Source: Flammeovirgaceae bacterium UBA2338
Lineage (GTDB): Bacteria > Bacteroidota > Bacteroidia > Cytophagales > Cyclobacteriaceae
Assembly: GCA_002344795.1 (NCBI GenBank)
Contig: DDUM01000050.1
Coordinates: forward strand, 24,587-88,586
Direction of reading: 5' to 3'
DNA length: 64,000 bases
In this document: positions 34,905 through 45,800 of the stretch, in pieces
Layout of the letters: each line of letters begins with the position of its first letter
How positions within the stretch are numbered: the stretch's first letter is position 1
The notes under the pieces: model-generated
What the model was told of the DNA's origin: nothing
The model's input: the letters and a program-made list of their open reading frames with translations, nothing else
Database searches by the model: none
Program-made: the position numbers and the translations under genes

Positions 34905-36721
34905 ATGGGCTTACCGTAAATTTTTTCGATTTCATTTGCATATTTCTTTTCCAGCACGGTTCTTACTGGTTTTAAGGTATGGGTAATTTCCCCTTCTTCT
35001 GCAGTCCATTCTTTTGGGCATAAAACGAATCCCTTAATTTGTTTAAAATTGGGCAGCTCGCCATTAAGTATATTTATCTCAGATTGAAACTTGTCAATCA
35101 CCTTAATATTGTGAATCATAAATTCCCCTGAAGTCCAGTGAATGTTTTCACTTTTGCACCAGTCCTCCATTATTCCGAAATGAGGAACGATCAATGCTGC
35201 CACAAATGGTTTCTGAAATCCAATGATCAGGCACCGTTGAATAAAGGGTGATTGGGCAAGGTGATTTTGAAGTTGTTGAGGAGCAATGTATTTCCCCGAT
35301 GAAGTTTTAAATATTTCCTTTTTGCGATCCGTTATTTGTAAAAACCGTTGGTGCACTATCTTTCCGATGTCGCCAGTTTTGAACCAGCCATCTGCTGTGA
35401 AGGCCTCCTTAGTGAGTTCAGGCTTCATAAAATAGCCCTGAGTAACGTTTGGCCCTTTTACCCAAATCTCACCTTCACCTTCTTCCTCATTTTCATTGTT
35501 TTCCAATGCTTCTATTTTTATCTCAACACCAGGAATAACCAAACCTACAGTCCCAAATTTATTTAGCCCCGGATCAAAACGATTAATACTTATCATCGGT
35601 GATGTCTCGGTGAGTCCATAGCCCTCAGCAACTTGTATACCTGCCGCAGTCAGCAGCCGCCCTATCTCTGGTCTTAAGGTTGCAGCTCCCACAACCATAT
35701 ACTTAATTCTTCCCCCTAACATTTTTCGCCAATGACGGAGAACCAAAAGCCTGGCGAAAAACAGTTTTAATCCGTAGTTGAAACCAATCCTTTCGCGCTC
35801 TTTATATTTTCTACCAATATTAATCGCCCACTGAATTGTTTTTCGTTTGATTGTATTCTTTGATAATAGTTGTTGTTGTAGGTAGTCATACATCTTTTCC
35901 AACACCCTCGGTACCGATGTACAGAATAGAGGTCGCACTGATTTAAAGTCGTGAGTAAAGCTTTCACGTGAACTGCTGAAGTAAATGGAAACCCCAAAGG
36001 CGATGTAAGCATAGTTGGTCGTGCGTTCGAGAATGTGACTAAAGGGTAAAAAGCTCAAGACAGCATCTTCGGGTTCCAGTGGGATGAAAGTAAGTGCTGA
36101 TTTAATATTACAAACGATATTATAATGGGAGAGGATAACTCCTTTTGGTTCACCAGCACTACCTGACGTATACATAATACATGCAGTATCCGTTGGTTCT
36201 ACCTTGCTTTTTATTCGTTCCAGTTCATCTAATCTTTGCTGAGGAGATTTGTAATTCAGTGCTTCAAAATAATCAATTGCCTCTGATTCAATCTGAAACA
36301 CCATGGGTTGCTGTGGCACCAACAAAGCAATCGTTTTAAATTGTTTTAAACTGTGACTTGTTGTTATGCACAACCTGGCCTCAGTTTCTTCAAGAATATT
36401 TTTGAACTCCTCACCGTATTGGTAGGGATGGATAGGAACTACCACCATGCCAATTTGCTGACAGGCAAAATCAATGATCATCCATTCTGGTCGACCGATG
36501 TAAGGAACCAATACTGCTTTATCTCCTCTTTTAAAATTATTGTTTAGTAACCAACAGGAGACATGATTAACCTTCCATTGAAACTCTTCAATGGATATGG
36601 GTTGCCATTTGTCATTAACAAAATAATTGAGTGCTCGTGAGTTTGGATATTTCTTTTGTTGATAGTCTATGAGATCAAACAAACGGGTAAAGTCATTGCC
36701 TTTTTTTGAGCTGATCTCCAT
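34901..36721 (-). CDS. Long-chain acyl-CoA synthetase (AMP-binding family)
   Basis: The 606-aa enzyme activates fatty acids to acyl-CoA through an acyl-AMP intermediate. The ATP-binding loop is YTSGSAGEPKG (about 190), followed by GYGLTETSP, the Asp in WFKTGDIG and DRKKEIFKTSSGKYIAP, all typical of the long-chain (FadD/FAA) group. There is no signal peptide. It lies 2 bp after the upstream alpha/beta hydrolase, so an operon with the two hydrolases is likely; released fatty acids could be its substrate. Confidence 0.92.
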   Translation of the reverse strand: MEISSKKGNDFTRLFDLIDYQQKKYPNSRALNYFVNDKWQPISIEEFQWKVNHVSCWLLNNNFKRGDKAVLVPYIGRPEWMIIDFACQQIGMVVVPIHPYQYGEEFKNILEETEARLCITTSHSLKQFKTIALLVPQQPMVFQIESEAIDYFEALNYKSPQQRLDELERIKSKVEPTDTACIMYTSGSAGEPKGVILSHYNIVCNIKSALTFIPLEPEDAVLSFLPFSHILERTTNYAYIAFGVSIYFSSSRESFTHDFKSVRPLFCTSVPRVLEKMYDYLQQQLLSKNTIKRKTIQWAINIGRKYKERERIGFNYGLKLFFARLLVLRHWRKMLGGRIKYMVVGAATLRPEIGRLLTAAGIQVAEGYGLTETSPMISINRFDPGLNKFGTVGLVIPGVEIKIEALENNENEEEGEGEIWVKGPNVTQGYFMKPELTKEAFTADGWFKTGDIGKIVHQRFLQITDRKKEIFKTSSGKYIAPQQLQNHLAQSPFIQRCLIIGFQKPFVAALIVPHFGIMEDWCKSENIHWTSGEFMIHNIKVIDKFQSEINILNGELPNFKQIKGFVLCPKEWTAEEGEITHTLKPVRTVLEKKYANEIEKIYGKPI

Positions 36722-36723
36722 GG

Positions 36724-37527
36724 CTATTCATTGGTAGGTTTTAAATAAAGTATATCGTAAAGAATTTCAAAAAATTCCGGAAAGTCGGGTAGGTCGTTGT
36801 GTTTACCATCTTGGATTGGATGTAGTGTTATCTTTTCAGGGTATAGGGCTTTTAATTTTTCACTTTGCTTGAAGGTAATTAATTTATCATTTGTACCGTG
36901 GATAATATGAATAGGGAAGGTTCCTGTTTTAAGATACAGATCTGTTCGCATATCATATTTGAGTAACCATTTTAATGGTGTGAAGAATAAATACCGGTTC
37001 ACATTATAGTAGAAACTGTAGTAAGGCGAGTCCAGGATGAGCATTCTTGGGTTATTCCAGGAGGCCACCCGTGCTGCAATGCCACTCCCCAATGATCGGC
37101 CATATATTACAATTTTATCTTCGGAGTAAGATTGAGTCAGCCATTTGTAAATATAATTAGCGTCATTAAATACCTTTTTCTGGCTTCTTTTTCCCCTACT
37201 TTTCCCAAACCCTCTGTAGTCGATCATAATAAAGTCATACCCATTGCTGAGGAAATCCTTTGAAAATTTGCCCCATCCCTTTATGCTTTTGGAGTTGCCC
37301 TTAAGATAAAAGACGATACCCCTTGTATTAGGAACCTTAAAATAGATGGCATTGATTCTGCCTCCATCTTCCATGTCAAAATTCAGCTCTTCAAATGGGA
37401 AAGGATACTTGAATGTAAACGAAGGCGCAAGTCGTTCGGGTCGGAAGAATGCAAAGTGTTGAAATAAATAAAACGACACACAAATGGCGACATAGATGAT
37501 GGCAACAATTAGTAGTATGTCGATCAT
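36724..37527 (-). CDS. Membrane-anchored alpha/beta hydrolase
   Basis: The 267-aa protein has an N-terminal membrane anchor (residues 3-24) and an alpha/beta hydrolase domain of the ABHD17/Bem46 type. The nucleophile elbow is GRSLGS (Ser of GRSLG), the acid is near IHGTNDKLI and the His in GKHNDLP. It probably cleaves esters or lipids on a membrane. Its upstream neighbour is a paralogue with the same layout, and the acyl-CoA synthetase follows after 2 bp. Confidence 0.88.
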   Translation of the reverse strand: MIDILLIVAIIYVAICVSFYLFQHFAFFRPERLAPSFTFKYPFPFEELNFDMEDGGRINAIYFKVPNTRGIVFYLKGNSKSIKGWGKFSKDFLSNGYDFIMIDYRGFGKSRGKRSQKKVFNDANYIYKWLTQSYSEDKIVIYGRSLGSGIAARVASWNNPRMLILDSPYYSFYYNVNRYLFFTPLKWLLKYDMRTDLYLKTGTFPIHIIHGTNDKLITFKQSEKLKALYPEKITLHPIQDGKHNDLPDFPEFFEILYDILYLKPTNE

Positions 37528-37571
37528 AGATTCTTCAATTTAGGAAGAATGGATTGAATATACGATGTAGA

Positions 37572-38390
37572 TTATTTTAAAATTTCTTTTAGGTGGGTGT
37601 GGTATGATTCAAAATCACGAATGTTTTTATGGCCCGCTCCTTCAATGATAATGAAATTATCAGGTTGATCTAATAGGGGCTTTAGCTTCTCAGCAGAGGA
37701 AAGAGGTACAACCCAGTCTTCAGTTCCATGAAAGATAAATTTACGGGAAGTGACCTTTGGGAGCGATTCAATATTGGACTGCGAAAGATCAATTGGAAAT
37801 AGGTATAACGCAGGCAGAAGAGGCCAATAGACTACATCTTCGAATTCAGCAAATGGAGTTTCAAGAATTAAGATATCAGCCCTCACTTTTGTGGCGAGAT
37901 GTGATGCCACGGTAGAACCCAATGATCTGCCATATAGGATTATCTTCGAAGGGTTGAACTCCTGGATCGCCCAGTTGAAAACTTCAAAGCTATCATGATA
38001 CAGATTATTCGGGTTTGAGATGCCTTCACTCTTGCCGTACCCTCGGTAGTCATACATCAACACATCGTATCCCAGTGCCGTAAAGTCAATTGCATAGTTG
38101 CCCCACCTTTGTAAATTATCAGCATTGCCATGGGTATAAAAAATCAATCCTTTGGATGGGGTGGGAGACTTGAAGAGCAAGGCATCAAGTTCGATGCTGT
38201 CATTGATTGCTATAAAGTATTCCTGAAAGGGCTGAGAAAATCTGAATTGATAGTTGTGCGGATAAGAGGTGGATTGAAAAATAACCTGGTTGCGAAAGGT
38301 GTAAAAAAGCGTCAATGAAAGAATGTAAACACCGATAAGGAGGAACAACCATAATCGAAATTTCCGGCCACTAAAAATGGGTATTGGCAT
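37572..38390 (-). CDS. Membrane-anchored alpha/beta hydrolase (paralogue)
   Basis: This 272-aa protein repeats the layout of the next gene: membrane anchor (residues 12-31), then FYTHGNADNLQRWG, YDYRGYGKSEG, nucleophile elbow GRSLGS, acid site FHGTEDWVVP and His in GAGHKN. The two genes are related over their length (GRSLGS, RGYGKS/RGFGKS) and likely arose by tandem duplication. The reading frame starts at ATG 38390, where a CAAAGGTA/TACCTTTG box sits too close to serve its own start. Confidence 0.88.
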   Translation of the reverse strand: MPIPIFSGRKFRLWLFLLIGVYILSLTLFYTFRNQVIFQSTSYPHNYQFRFSQPFQEYFIAINDSIELDALLFKSPTPSKGLIFYTHGNADNLQRWGNYAIDFTALGYDVLMYDYRGYGKSEGISNPNNLYHDSFEVFNWAIQEFNPSKIILYGRSLGSTVASHLATKVRADILILETPFAEFEDVVYWPLLPALYLFPIDLSQSNIESLPKVTSRKFIFHGTEDWVVPLSSAEKLKPLLDQPDNFIIIEGAGHKNIRDFESYHTHLKEILK

Positions 38391-38424
38391 GCCTACAAAG
38401 GTATCATCTTATTTGATAGAAGTG

Positions 38425-39014
38425 TCAATCAAGTAACTTCCCGAGCAGTACTTCCGCTTTGCTGTTTATCGGGTTTCCTGAACTTCTTCGGAACGAAACA
38501 ACCTGACCGACATGCCAGATCGCATCGGCAATGGGCCCGTTCAATAGATTCCAAAACGGATATTCAGTTTTCTTGTCACCACTCTGAAACACCATTTTGA
38601 ATTCATTTAAATCATTTTTGGTTGATAATTTGAGTTGTTGACTTGCCTTTTGAATATTCAATAATGTTCTTTCTCTTAACTGATGGTAGGAAGGGTCTTT
38701 ATCCTCATGTGGAAATACAGTGGTTGTTGTCCGGTGGTATTGACGATTATTTTGGTTAATTCATAAATGTGTTGAAGTGTTTCTTTTGAGGTTCTGGCCT
38801 CGTCTCCCGGTCTGTAATTGAGGTCTGTTTCTCTTAAGCCCTCTGTGGCCCAATAGTACCTGAAGCCCAGCCCGTCCACCATACGCGCGGCAACGGTTTC
38901 TGCTGTATAATTTTCCGGGTAGTCAGGAATTTGGTAATAGGGCAAATCAGTTTGACCGTTGCAAAAGAAGGAAGTTGCTATTCCGATTGAAATGATAATT
39001 AGCTTTAATTTCAT
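38425..39014 (-). pseudogene. Exported DinB-like (DUF664/DinB superfamily) protein, frameshifted
   Basis: The first 112 codons give a signal peptide (KLKLIIISIGIATSFFCNG) and the start of a Bacteroidota DinB-type protein (MVDGLGFRYYWATEGL, ETLQHIYELTKIIVN). The frame ends at 38676. A different frame over the overlap (about 38676-38740) continues as FPHEDKDPSYHQLRERTLLN and then the conserved WNLLNGPIADAIWHVGQVVS and FRRSSGNP. One base gained or lost near there restores a single protein of about 195 aa. As sequenced it is a split gene: either a pseudogene or a sequencing error. Confidence 0.82.
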
Positions 39015-39088
39015 TTTTAATAATTAGATTTTAGAACATCAGATAGTACTGAACAATCAGAAAAGTTTTAACTGGTCTGATTTGTCAT

Positions 39089-40147
39089 TCATTTTGTTAA
39101 CTGGAGTGATTCTTCAAAGTTACTCATGGAAATTCCCAAAAGTCTTATTTTTTTTGATTCCGGATCTGTACTGACTAGCATCGATTTAACGGCCTTCATG
39201 ATTTCATTGATATCATTTGTACGCTCAGTAAATGATTGACTGCGTGTAATCTGTTTAAAATCGTGATACTTAATTTTTAATGTAACGGTTTTGCCCTTAA
39301 GTTGGTTACGGGACAACCTGTTGTAAACTGACTGTCCTATTTTGTCCAATTCCTCATACATTTCATCTAATGTGGTAAGGTCTTGTGGGAAGGTGTCTTC
39401 TGCGCCTACCGATTTGGCTTTGCGGTGTGGCTGCACTGGACGATTATCTTCACCTCGTACAATTTTGTAAAAGAACTTTCCTGTTTTGCCAAAATGGCGG
39501 ATCATCTCCACCTCGCTTAACTTTTTCAAGTCAGCACCACAGTGGAGTCCCAATGTTTTCATTTTGGCTGCAGTTACTTTACCTACTCCGTAAAATTTTT
39601 CCACTGGTAAATCTTCCATAAACTTTTCGATCCTGGAGGGCCCAATAAAGGTGATGCCATCCGGTTTATTAATATCCGATGCAATCTTTGCAATAAATTT
39701 ATTGATTGATATTCCTGCGGATGCCGTCAGATGAAGTTCGTCTTTAATTTCCTTTCTTATGCGCTCTGCGATCTCAATGGCAGACCCAATATTGAGCTTA
39801 TCTAGTGTTACATCCAGATATGCTTCATCCAATGAAAGTGGTTCTATGATATCGGTATAACGTTTAAAAATCTTTCTGATTTCTTGAGAAACTGCTTTGT
39901 ATACGTCAAATCGGGGTTTGATAAATATGAGATCCTTGCACAGCTCCACCGCTTGTTTGGAAGGCATGGCAGATCGAATGCCATATTTTCGGGCTTCATA
40001 ACTTGCAGCGGCCACCACGCCTCCTCGTCCATTGGGAGATCCGCCTACTACAAGTGGCTTACCAACGTAAAAGGGATTGTCGCGTTGCTCAACAGATGCA
40101 TAGAATGCATCCATGTCAATATGGATAATTTTGCGAAGCATCAACAC
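39089..40147 (-). CDS. dinB: DNA polymerase IV (Y-family translesion polymerase)
   Basis: The 352-aa polymerase copies damaged DNA with low fidelity. The Y-family motifs HIDMDAFYASVEQ (metal Asp) and SLDEAYLDV (catalytic Asp-Glu) are intact, as are the helix-hairpin-helix and little-finger regions (YGVGKVTAAKM). The C-terminus ends without the clear clamp-binding peptide. ATG 40147 is used; ATG 40141 is equally possible. It is transcribed alone and is not related to the DinB-like protein next to it, despite the name. Confidence 0.93.
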   Translation of the reverse strand: MLMLRKIIHIDMDAFYASVEQRDNPFYVGKPLVVGGSPNGRGGVVAAASYEARKYGIRSAMPSKQAVELCKDLIFIKPRFDVYKAVSQEIRKIFKRYTDIIEPLSLDEAYLDVTLDKLNIGSAIEIAERIRKEIKDELHLTASAGISINKFIAKIASDINKPDGITFIGPSRIEKFMEDLPVEKFYGVGKVTAAKMKTLGLHCGADLKKLSEVEMIRHFGKTGKFFYKIVRGEDNRPVQPHRKAKSVGAEDTFPQDLTTLDEMYEELDKIGQSVYNRLSRNQLKGKTVTLKIKYHDFKQITRSQSFTERTNDINEIMKAVKSMLVSTDPESKKIRLLGISMSNFEESLQLTK

Positions 40148-40229
40148 GAATTTCTTAATTGCAAGAATGAATTGAAACCATTTGTTGATTTAAAATTGTA
40201 TTGATGAGAAAGTGTAGGATTCTTTGTAC

Positions 40230-42092
40230 TTATAGCCTGTGGATAGCCTGGCTAGTAGAAGCACTTTCTTTTCTGGCTGTAACATAGTACATCTTCATCA
40301 TACCTCTGTTCTTGGCCTCAATCTCCCCCCTGAATTCGCACTCAAATGTATCTTTAATCAATTGATAGGTGCTTTCAGAGATGTTAATTTTTCCGGGTTC
40401 TGAACTGGACTCCATCCGAGCCGCAATATTTACTGTATCACCCCAGATATCGTACGCAAATTTCTTCGTACCTACCACTCCGGCTACCACCGGACCAGTG
40501 TGGATGCCAATGCGAACTTCAAACTGATTGTTAGGATTCTCTTTTTTGACCTCTTTGACAAATTGTGCCATCTCCAATGCTGCAAGTACCATCTTTACGG
40601 CATGGTCATGGCCAGGGAACGGCAACCCTCCGGCACACATGTAGGCGTCTCCAATAGTTTTGATTTTCTCCAGTCCATACTTCTCCATGATCTGATCAAA
40701 TTGGGAGAAATAATAGTCAACCCGCTCCACCAAAAGCTCTGGCGATAATTGTTCAGCATATTGAGTAAATGACTTAAAGTCTGAAAAAAGGACTGTGACG
40801 GATTTAAATTTTTTGGCTGCTACTTTGCCGTTTAATTTCAACTCATTGGCGGTTTCTTTGGGGAGGATATTAAGGAGCAATTCGTCAGAACGATTCCTTT
40901 CCTTTTCAATGATTTGTTTGGTTTTTTGAATGAATAGGTAACGCCTGTAAAGCCCGAATGCAAGGAGTCCAATGAGGATCAAAGCGATGACAGCAGCGAT
41001 AACAATGATTTGCTGTGTCTTCTTTTGCTGGTTCAGCAAATCTACTTCAATCTGTTTTTTAGAAACTTCGAAATCAGTACGTAAGTCTGCCATTTGCTGT
41101 ACTGAAGTGATATTGTTTACACTGTCCTTATAGGTAATGTGGTTTTTGAAATACTTAAATGCTTCCTTTGTATTTCCCTCGTGTTCGTAAATTCTGGATA
41201 GCGTTAGATAAGCATCACTCACCTGCTTTTTCATTCCATGTTTTTGAGCTAATTCCAAACTTAACATCGCATAGTTGAAGGCTAGTTTTTCTTCTCCCTT
41301 TTCCAAATAGATATCGGATATATAAGTGAGATAGACTGCAATGGGATAGTACTCTTGTAGATCCTGCAGGAGGAGAATGGCTTTGTTCATGTGATATTCG
41401 GCCTTCAAATCCAGTCCCAGTTTAGCATAAATCATCCCCAGGTTTCCTAAGCTATAGGCCTGACCAATTTTGGAACCAAGTTGGTTGAAAATGACTTCGG
41501 CCTCAGTGGTATACTTCAATGCTGAATCCAGACTATTGACATTAATTAATTCATCTCCGGCATTCAACAAGGCAGAGGCCATACTGGTTGAATCATTTTC
41601 GCGTCTTAAAATACGAATGGCATTTTGATGATACTTCACCGCATTTTGGTGATTGCCCATGATGGAATAAACGTCTGCTATGGCAATGTATACTTTGCCA
41701 AGCTGGTTGTTGTTTTCATTCTCCTCTGCAATTCTTGCGCCTTCAAAATAACTTTCCAATGCATGGCTTAAGTCACTTCTTAATCTAAACGCATTTCCTT
41801 TTTCCAGGTATCCTGAGAATAGATAGTCTGGAGAACCTAGCTTTTGGGCCTTTTTAATAAGTTGTTCGCTGAACAATATTTTTTTATCATTACTAGTATG
41901 GTTTATTGCTAGCTCCTTAAGAATATTTAGTTCATCCTGCGCATTATAATTGCCAGCAGAATATACAGATTCAAGGCTATCTATAAGTGATAAACGCTGC
42001 GCATTTGCAAGTAGGCAACTGATAAAAAAAAAGCCCACAGTTAAATAGGCTTTTCTTTTTATGCGGATCCTATTGAATTTTAATTCAATCAA
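40230..42092 (-). CDS. TPR-containing class III adenylate cyclase
   Basis: The 620-aa protein makes cAMP. A signal-anchor region at the N-terminus is followed by tetratricopeptide repeats (about 90-330), a transmembrane helix near 365-385, and a class III cyclase domain (about 425-610). Metal-binding Asp438 (LFSDFKSF) and Asp482 (TIGDAYM) are present, and the adenine-specifying Lys478 and Asp548 (YDIWGD) indicate ATP rather than GTP. The TPRs lie outside the cell membrane if the helix is read as single-pass, a layout common in Bacteroidota. The signal sensed is unknown. Confidence 0.92.
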   Translation of the reverse strand: MIELKFNRIRIKRKAYLTVGFFFISCLLANAQRLSLIDSLESVYSAGNYNAQDELNILKELAINHTSNDKKILFSEQLIKKAQKLGSPDYLFSGYLEKGNAFRLRSDLSHALESYFEGARIAEENENNNQLGKVYIAIADVYSIMGNHQNAVKYHQNAIRILRRENDSTSMASALLNAGDELINVNSLDSALKYTTEAEVIFNQLGSKIGQAYSLGNLGMIYAKLGLDLKAEYHMNKAILLLQDLQEYYPIAVYLTYISDIYLEKGEEKLAFNYAMLSLELAQKHGMKKQVSDAYLTLSRIYEHEGNTKEAFKYFKNHITYKDSVNNITSVQQMADLRTDFEVSKKQIEVDLLNQQKKTQQIIVIAAVIALILIGLLAFGLYRRYLFIQKTKQIIEKERNRSDELLLNILPKETANELKLNGKVAAKKFKSVTVLFSDFKSFTQYAEQLSPELLVERVDYYFSQFDQIMEKYGLEKIKTIGDAYMCAGGLPFPGHDHAVKMVLAALEMAQFVKEVKKENPNNQFEVRIGIHTGPVVAGVVGTKKFAYDIWGDTVNIAARMESSSEPGKINISESTYQLIKDTFECEFRGEIEAKNRGMMKMYYVTARKESASTSQAIHRL

Positions 42093-42116
42093 AATAAAAT
42101 GGCTTATAATGACTGA

Positions 42117-42620
42117 TCAATGCACTTGAATTTTCGGGTCAATGTGAAACATCCCGTTACGTTTTGAACCGTTGTTAGTTATCGTAAAAGATATTTTGTA
42201 TTTGTACTTCTCACCACCATCAGTTCTGCTTTTCACGGTACCCGTTACGCTTTCAGGACTTTGTCCGTTGCCTTTCAGAATATTTTTATCAAAAACATTT
42301 TTACCACCCTCGTGATTGATGGAGACAATGTTGACTACATCAGTAGAGGGGGCGTTGGAAGACACCCCTTGCCAGGTAACGGTGTCTCCTAAATTCACAT
42401 CAATGGTGAATTCCTCGTTGGCAATACTGGGATCTTGTCCAAAATTACAGGACGCGTTTACATCTTGTTTGTCAATACGTGCGGTATCAACATAAAGTGT
42501 AACAACAATTGTTTCGGGTTTTTGGCTGAGCTTAAATAATTTTGAAAAGGCACTAATGGGGAATGCACTAAGAGTAAGGAATAACCCCGACTTCTTAATG
42601 AACGATCTTCGGTTTTCCAT
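42117..42620 (-). CDS. Tat-exported protein of unknown function
   Basis: The 167-aa protein has a Tat signal peptide (ENRRSFIKKSGLFLTLSAFP). I do not recognise the family. The mature part is beta-rich with many Thr/Val/Asp residues and fragments such as DTVTWQGVSSNAPSTDVV, IVSINHEGGKNVFD and HIDPKI. It has one cysteine (ASCNFGQ) and a few His. A copper or other periplasmic binding domain is possible but not supported. It is followed after 24 bp by the cyclase gene on the same strand. Confidence 0.75.
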   Translation of the reverse strand: MENRRSFIKKSGLFLTLSAFPISAFSKLFKLSQKPETIVVTLYVDTARIDKQDVNASCNFGQDPSIANEEFTIDVNLGDTVTWQGVSSNAPSTDVVNIVSINHEGGKNVFDKNILKGNGQSPESVTGTVKSRTDGGEKYKYKISFTITNNGSKRNGMFHIDPKIQVH

Positions 42621-42831
42621 GATTTAGTTAGGTTTTTGGATTAAGTCCATCAATATAGGAAAAAATGTCTATAAAAAAGCAGGTGATGTAAACTGGCATA
42701 AAACGAATACCAGAGGCTTCATATCATTTTTTGATTCCCTCCAAACTCACTTTTTGGAAGGTCAGGTAGAGCTCGAGGCAAATAGCTAAGATTTTAGTAA
42801 TTTCTTCTCCTGACGAAATCAATCCATAGAA

Positions 42832-42861
42832 AAAGCCCTACCGAAATTCCGATAGGGCTTT
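42832..42861 (-). terminator. Terminator after the sortilin/BNR gene
   Basis: AAAGCCCTA (42832-42840) pairs perfectly with TAGGGCTTT (42853-42861) over a 12-nt loop. It lies 21 bp after the stop codon of the minus-strand gene, with A/T-rich flanks. Confidence 0.75.
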
Positions 42862-42882
42862 AAGTTTAATGTATTTTGTTCC

Positions 42883-45800
42883 TTAATTAATCTCCAGATT
42901 CAGTTTTTGATTGAGGCTAGGAGCTTCGCCATTGTAGATGTTGTTTAACTTGGTAAGGTGTCCAACCAATTCGGCAGATAACTCTTTAAACACGACATAC
43001 GCACCATCTGTAGGTTTTCCTACACCGGTTTCTACACTTCTGCGAAGAGAAGATAACCTGTTGTTAAGTTTAATGGGGAAGTTCAACGGATCCTGGCCAC
43101 TTTGATTTTTGGTTTGGTAAAGATCATTTTCTATGACTGTGATTTTATCCATGAAACTCTGCGCAGCACTCTTTGCTGCAGGATCACTGATCGATTTTAA
43201 ACCTTCTTCAATCTTGCTCTTGGTTTCACGAATTCTTATCACCGCCTCATTGGCTTCACTTTCCTTATCTCTGATTTGAGTGGCCAAATTAAATGTTTCT
43301 ATGAGATCGGCCTCTGTGACACCTTTCACGTTCGGATCCATCTTAATCTTGAAGGGATGTGTTTCCGTGTAGCTGCCTGCAGTAAGTCTCACCTTGTAGT
43401 CACCTGGAGGAGCAGCCGGTCCACGCTGAGGCCTTCCACTCCAAATAATGATACCATCAAAAACGGTCGCGCCAGGATACCGAAGATCCCATGTGAATGA
43501 ATTAAGCCCTGTTGCAGTAGTGGGTTTTGTGCTTCCTCCGCTCATCCACCATGGAACATTAGCGGCTTTTTTATTTACCTTTTCTTTACCAACGTGTGTA
43601 GAAACCACATTGTCTTTGGCGTCCAGTATTTCAATCTTCACAGAGTCCAAACTATTTCTCAAGTAGTATTGAACTTTTAGATTATAGATGTCGCGTATCG
43701 GATCTGATGGTTTGAAAAGTATTGTGTTTTGTTTGGCCAGGTCAGCGGTGATTTGGCGCATTGGGTTGATGTCATCCAAAATCCAAAATCCACGACCGTG
43801 CGTTCCCAACACCACATCGCTGTCTTTAATAACAAGGTCACGTATAGGTGTATCAGGCAAGTTTAGTTGAATTGGCTGCCATAGGTCTCCGGCATTAAAA
43901 GAAACATAGGCACCATGCTCTGTACCAAGGAATAACAATCCAGGTCTTTCGGGATCTTCTCGTACTGCTCTTGCAAAGTGTCCATCTTTAATACCAGTAA
44001 TGATCTTAGTCCATGTTTTTCCATAGTCAGTTGTTCTGAACACATAAGGCTGGCGATCATCTACCTGATAGCGGTTTGCCGCTAAGTATAAAGTGCCCGG
44101 TTTATGAACGGACTCATCGATAATACTGATGCGTGAAAACTTGGGCAAGTCTTTGGGCGTAATGTCTTTCCAGTTTTTACCACCGTTTTGTGTAATGTGC
44201 ACTTTTCCGTCATCAGAACCTGCCCATATCGTATTGACATCATGATTGGAAGGGGCTAACGCAAATACCGTAGCGTAAATCTCCGGACCATTCATATCAT
44301 TGGTAATCACTCCACCTGTTTTACCAAGTGTTTCCGGATCAGCATACGTTAAATCCGGACTTATTTTTTCCCAGGTCTGTCCATCATTGGTTGTTTTCCA
44401 CACATGCTGTGAGCAGGTGTACATGATGTTGGGATCTTTGGGAGCAAACATGATAGGGAATGTCCACTGCCAACGTTCGGGCAATGCACTTGCAGGCTCA
44501 CCGGAAAAGAACCTTGGGTAAACCTGAATATCTCTGATCTGACCTGTTTTTCTATTATAGCGAGTTAACAACGCACCTTGACTGCCAGCGTAAAACACAT
44601 CGGGGTCAGTGGGGCTTTGTGTGATCCACCCACTTTCTCCACCCCCAACTGCATAGTACCACCCATGATTGGGTCCTCGAGCCTGCATGTGATCCCATCC
44701 ATCACTTGGCATGGCCAATGTGCTGTTGTCCTGCTGTGCACCTGCCACATGGTAAGGGACATCGCTGGTTGCCATCACATGATAGAATTGAGTGGTGGGA
44801 TAGTCTTGCTCAGTCCAGGTTTCTCCACCATTTACACTTACACACCCACCACCATCATTGGAGGTAATCATTCGCTGTGGATTGTTAGGATCTATCCACA
44901 GATCATGATTGTCGCCATGGGGCACTGTAATTTCTTTATCAAACGTCACTCCGCCATCCGTAGATTTCCAGAAATCTACATTGAGACCATATACAATGTC
45001 TTTATTTAATGGATCAGCAACCAGGCGCGAATAGTAGAAAGCACGCTGGCGCAACTTGCGCTCGTTGTTTACCAGTTTCCATGTCCAGCCACCATCATCT
45101 GATCGGAACACACCACCTTCGTTGGCTTCCACTACAGCCCATACACGGTTAGGGTCTGCAGGAGAAACGGCAACACCGATTTTCCCTAGTGGACCTTCGG
45201 GCATGCCAGGGTTTTTTGTCAATTCAGTCCAGGTCTCGCCACCGTTTTCGGATTTCCAAAGTTTACAGTCAGGTCCACCTCCCCACATTTTCCACGCCTT
45301 GCGATAAACCTGCCAGGTAGAGGCATAGAGCACATTGGGATTGGTACGATCGATCACCAAATCAGCAGCACCCGCTTTCGGACTTACATACAATACTTTT
45401 TTCCAGGTGTTGCCACCATCGGTAGATTTAAATACTCCGCGTTCTTCGTTGTCACCATAAGGGTGACCAAGAGCAGCGACATAAACAATGTCAGGATTGG
45501 TGGGATGAATTCTTATACGAGAAATGGCTTGTGTATCTTTTAATCCAAGAGATCGCCATGTTTTACCACCATCTGTAGTTTTGTACACGCCTTCACCTTG
45601 TGTGATACTCCCCCTAAGCTGAGTTTCGCCACCACCGATGTAAACGACATCCGGATTGGTTTCAGCAACAGCAACGGCTCCTATGGAAGAAGAGTTAATT
45701 TGACCATCGGTTACAGGGAACCATTCGTTTCCACCATCTGTGGTTTTCCAAAGACCACCACCAGTGGCACCGAAATAATATTCGTTGGTTCTGCCGGGGC

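Noticed and set aside
39089..40147. DNA polymerase IV as related to the adjacent DinB-like gene.
   Set aside because: The shared name is historical. The two families are unrelated in fold and function, so no link is claimed.
42012..42056. A possible hairpin with A-rich and T-rich ends near the start of the cyclase gene.
   Set aside because: It lies inside coding sequence for the N-terminal signal-anchor, so terminator function is unlikely.
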